A DNA stretch of 64,000 nt. Origin: Pleuronectes platessa. Lineage: Eukaryota > Chordata > Actinopteri > Pleuronectiformes > Pleuronectidae. Made by a program: the position numbers and the translations under genes. The notes beneath the pieces are model-generated. The model was not told the DNA's origin. It did no database searches and saw only the letters and a list, made by a program, of their open reading frames with translations. Shown here in pieces: positions 62,079-64,000 of this stretch. The stretch spans positions 1 through 64,000 of the forward strand of contig NW_026519127.1 of NCBI RefSeq assembly GCF_947347685.1, in the 5' to 3' direction. Position 1 is the first letter of the stretch. Every line of letters begins with the position of its first letter.

Positions 62079-62243
62079 ATGAAGAGGTCACGGCGAAGTG
62101 TTGCGTGGGACCATTTTGAGTTAAAAAAGGACTTGGTTCACTGCCAACACTGCGAAGCTATCCCAGAGGCTGCGGGAGACAAGGAGCCTGCGTTGTCTGA
62201 CACGGACGAGGGGAGCGCTAACACCGGAATCACAGTAATGTGA
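62079..62243 (+). pseudogene. Remnant first exon of a hAT transposase with half a BED zinc finger
   Basis: The ATG at 62079, preceded by AAAATAAAC, opens a 54-codon frame. Residues 7-25 fit the start of a BED finger: W10, H12, F13, then C22 and C25 as the CxxC pair. The second metal-binding pair (His/Cys) expected about 20 residues later is absent; instead there is an acidic stretch rich in E, D and A. An internal deletion within the finger is likely. A consensus donor GTGAGT at 62240-62245 overlaps the stop TGA (62241-62243), so the original gene was probably spliced here to a catalytic exon that is now lost. BED fingers bind transposon ends in related transposases. This remnant cannot catalyse transposition. 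Confidence 0.65.
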
Positions 62244-62245
62244 GT
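62240..62245 (+). other. Splice donor-like GTGAGT at the end of the BED exon
   Basis: GTGAGT matches the 5' splice-site consensus and lies exactly where the reading frame stops, which argues that the frame formerly continued into another exon. No matching acceptor followed by transposase sequence exists before the element's right end. Confidence 0.5.
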
Positions 62246-62647
62246 TACTGGTTATTTTTATGAAGCTTTCTCGACTCGGTACCTTGTCTGATAGTTTTGA
62301 GTTACATTTGGCAAAACCTGTCAGACCTAAGTATTATATATTTGTAGTTGTTGTTTAACATTACGTTTTTTAAAATTATTATTATTTTATTTTGGAGGGA
62401 AAAAAAACGAGGGTCAGTTGTGTTTAGTAGCACCGACTTCTAGCTGTCGGCTCCGCTGCTTAAGATTACGGCAGCGCATATTTTGTTCATCTTGTAATAA
62501 AGATCTCAATGAGGAAACATCACTGCATTTTAATGTAGCTTATAAATAGTGAATTTTTGAACTTGAAAATATTAATGATTAATCGAAAATTCGTCATTAA
62601 CTCTCCCGACGATCGACGAAGACAATTTAATCGAACGCCCATCCCTA

Positions 62648-62655
62648 AGCAGAAC
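62648..62655. repeat. Right 8-bp target-site duplication of the hAT element
   Basis: AGCAGAAC immediately follows the right inverted repeat. The absence of any mismatch with the left copy suggests a fairly recent insertion. Confidence 0.9.
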
Positions 62656-62892
62656 ATCCTATTTTTTGAGGATTACTTTTATTTTCTGGGTGCCCCCATT
62701 TCAAAAGACATTTCTAATTTTACTAAACTGAATGCCGGCAATGTTGTAAATATTTTGTGTGTTAATACAATTGTTTTCATTTAAACCTAACTCTGTGTTC
62801 TGTTTGCTCATTGTGGTGTCTGATTCCTGTTAATTACTCCTCCCTACGAATCTTGGTTATACTGGTCCAGTGTGCGCCTCCATGTGGGTTAC
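62656..62892 (+). other. Island sequence right of the hAT element, leading into satellite
   Basis: This continues the candidate exon or untranslated region interrupted by the transposon. It is AT-rich, with no frame longer than chance and no AATAAA hexamer. The last 30 bases (TGTGCGCCTCC, then GTGGGTTACATGCGCAG) grade into monomer-like sequence, so the exact boundary is uncertain by 10-20 bp. Confidence 0.6.
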
Positions 62893-63170
62893 ATGCGCAG
62901 CAGGAGATGTGCGCTTCAGGAGATGTGTGCCGCAGGAGATGTACATAGCAGGAGATGTACATAGCAGGAGATGTGCGCCGCAGGCGATATGCGCCACCGG
63001 AGATGTGCACCGCAGGAGATGTGCGCCGCAGGAGATGTGCACGCAGGAGATGTGCGCCATCGGAGATGTGCACCGCAGGAGACGTGCACTGCAGGAGATT
63101 TGCGCAGCAGGAGATGTGCACCGCAGGAGATGTGCGCAGCAGGAGATGTGCACTGCAGGAGATGTGTACG

Positions 63171-63236
63171 CACAGTTTTTTTAGGAATTTTAGTTAATTA
63201 TTATTATTTTTTGTAAATAAATGTTTCATTTATGTG
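63171..63236 (+). repeat. L2-type AT linker in the second array
   Basis: CAG and T7 are followed by AGGAATTTTAGTTAATT (T for G at one site), ATTATTATTTTTTG and TAAATAAATGTTTCATTTATG. It matches the linker that precedes P cassettes in the main array, showing that the two stretches share ancestry at linker level and not only at monomer level. Confidence 0.85.
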
Positions 63237-63933
63237 CACCTCAGGAGATTTGCGCAGCAGGAGATGTGTGCCACTGGAGATGTGCACCACAGGAGATGTG
63301 CACGCAGGAGATGTGCACGCAGGAGATGTGCGCCGCAGGAGATGTACATAGCAGGAGATGAGCACGCAGGAGATGTACATTGCAGGATATGTGCACCGCA
63401 GGAGATGTCCACCGCAGGAGATGTGCGCAGCAGGAGATGTGCACAACAGGAGATGTGTACACAGGAGATATGCGCCGCAGGAGATGAGTGCCGCAGGAGA
63501 TGTGCGCCACAGGATGTGTGCACCGCAGGAGATCTGCACCGCAGGAGATGTGCGCAGCAGGAGATGTGCACCGCAGGAGATCTGCACCGCAGGAGATGTG
63601 CGCAGCAGGAGATGTGCACCGCAGGAGATGTGCACGCAGAAGATGTGCGCCGCAGGAGATGTGCACAACAGGAGATGTGTACACAGGAGATATGCGCCGC
63701 AGGAGATGAGTGCCGCAGGAGATGTGCGCCACAGGATGTGTGCACCGCAGGAGATGTGCGCCGCAGGAGATTTACATAGCAGGAGATGAGCACTTAGGAG
63801 ATGTACATAGCAGGATATGTGCACCACAGGAGATGTCCACCGCAGGAGATGTGCGCAGCAGGAGATGTGCACCGCAGGAGATGTGTACACAGGAGATATG
63901 CGCCGCAGGAGATGTGCGCCACAGGATGTGTGC

Positions 63934-64000
63934 GCACAGTTTTTTTAGGAATTTGAGTTAATTATTATTATTTTTTGTAAATAAATGTTTCATTTATGTG
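63934..64000 (+). repeat. L2-type AT linker at the window end
   Basis: GCGCACAG, T7, AGGAATTTGAGTTAATT, then TAAATAAATGTTTCATTTATG runs to the last base of the window. The satellite therefore continues beyond it. Confidence 0.85.

Larger units (their letters stand above)
61883..62647 (+). mobile_element. Non-autonomous hAT-type DNA transposon, 765 bp
   Basis: The element has perfect 11-bp terminal inverted repeats, TAGGGATGGGC at 61883-61893 and GCCCATCCCTA at 62637-62647. It is flanked by a perfect 8-bp target-site duplication, AGCAGAAC, at 61875-61882 and 62648-62655. Eight-base duplications and TIRs of the type (C/T)A(G/A)NG are hallmarks of the hAT superfamily. The left subterminal region contains a 10-bp palindrome (61896-61905 with 61909-61918), and CGACGATCGA motifs occur near both ends. 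Internally it keeps the first exon of a transposase with a BED-type finger (62079-62243), but no catalytic or dimerisation region, so it would depend on a full-length relative for movement. It inserted into the island, not the satellite. Confidence 0.9.
60691..62892. other. Low-copy island interrupting the satellite
   Basis: No satellite monomer is present. Base composition is ordinary and mildly AT-rich. It contains promoter-like motifs (60837-60896), a short reading frame, candidate splice sites and one complete hAT-type transposon. The 60691-60836 part is T-rich sequence with no recognisable feature. The octamer TGTGCGCC occurs at both edges (60682-60689 and 62871-62878), but this is also part of the monomer. 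I do not recognise the island as a named gene. Confidence 0.85.
62893..64000 (+). repeat. Second satellite stretch of the same family (truncated by window)
   Basis: The monomers and orientation are the same as in the main array, but the organisation is simpler. A first monomer run (62893-63170) leads to an L2-type linker (63171-63236, with AGGAATTTTAGTT). A long cassette follows from about 63221 to 63938, then another L2 linker to the window end. The long cassette starts like P (GGAGATTTGCGCAGCAGG, GCCACTGG) but lacks GACGAGGGAGGG. It contains its own duplications: 63441-63540 recurs at 63663-63762 (222-bp offset), and 63361-63440 recurs in part at 63789 (428-bp offset). Private variants include GATGTCCACC, GTGTACACAGG and GAGCACTTAGG. 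Confidence 0.9.

Noticed and set aside
62557..62784. 75-codon plus-strand open frame
   Set aside because: It runs across the right end of the hAT element and its target duplication into unrelated flanking sequence, so it cannot be an ancestral coding frame of either.
60691..62892. Whole island as an LTR element or processed pseudogene
   Set aside because: No terminal direct repeats, primer-binding site, polypurine tract or poly(A) tail were found, and candidate splice sites argue against a processed copy.
63171..63236. AATAAA in linkers as the 3' end of a real gene
   Set aside because: The hexamer is part of a linker repeated throughout the array with no gene upstream. It is kept only as a speculative transcript-end finding.

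Overview
This window is almost entirely non-coding tandem-repeat DNA from a eukaryotic nuclear genome. I see no bacterial-type gene, tRNA, rRNA or CRISPR locus. The host is most likely an animal and plausibly a ray-finned fish. That is an inference from three things: the very long composite satellite, a short hAT-type DNA transposon with a BED-finger exon and an intron donor, and AT-rich intron-like sequence with vertebrate-style splice sites. No host protein-coding gene was recognised.

Layout: (1) 1-60690 is one unbroken satellite array, always in the same orientation. (2) 60691-62892 is a roughly 2.2-kb low-copy island. It holds a promoter-like stretch, candidate splice sites, and a complete 765-bp non-autonomous hAT element at 61883-62647 with a perfect 8-bp target-site duplication. 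(3) 62893-64000 is the start of a second stretch of the same satellite family, cut off by the window end.

The satellite is hierarchical. Tier 1 is a 15-16 bp GC-rich monomer, typically GCAGGAGATGTGCGCC, varying mainly in its last 3-4 bases. Tier 2 is 63-bp and 94-bp sub-repeats made of four or six monomers, amplified only inside one cassette type. Tier 3 is cassettes of about 200-590 bp: a run of monomers closed by an AT-rich linker of about 50-70 bp. Linkers fall into at least seven sequence classes (called L1-L7 here) and cassettes into classes P, Q, R, S, T, U plus a mini-cassette. Tier 4 is a higher-order repeat of about 1.42 kb with cassette order P-Q-R-S-T, seen intact at 24498-25916, 33199-34617 and 37628-39095. 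Tier 5 is kilobase-scale duplications with periods of about 889, 1068, 2381, 2871, 3679 and 4664 bp plus dispersed copies, some of which look identical by eye. Cassette positions are quoted at the ATG-like triplet in the linker (AAATAAATG), which is only a convenient landmark.

Every monomer type is nearly free of stop codons in all six frames, so the array is full of spurious open reading frames with a 16-residue period (48 bp, three monomers). None is annotated as a gene. All identity statements are by-eye comparison; no alignment was computed.
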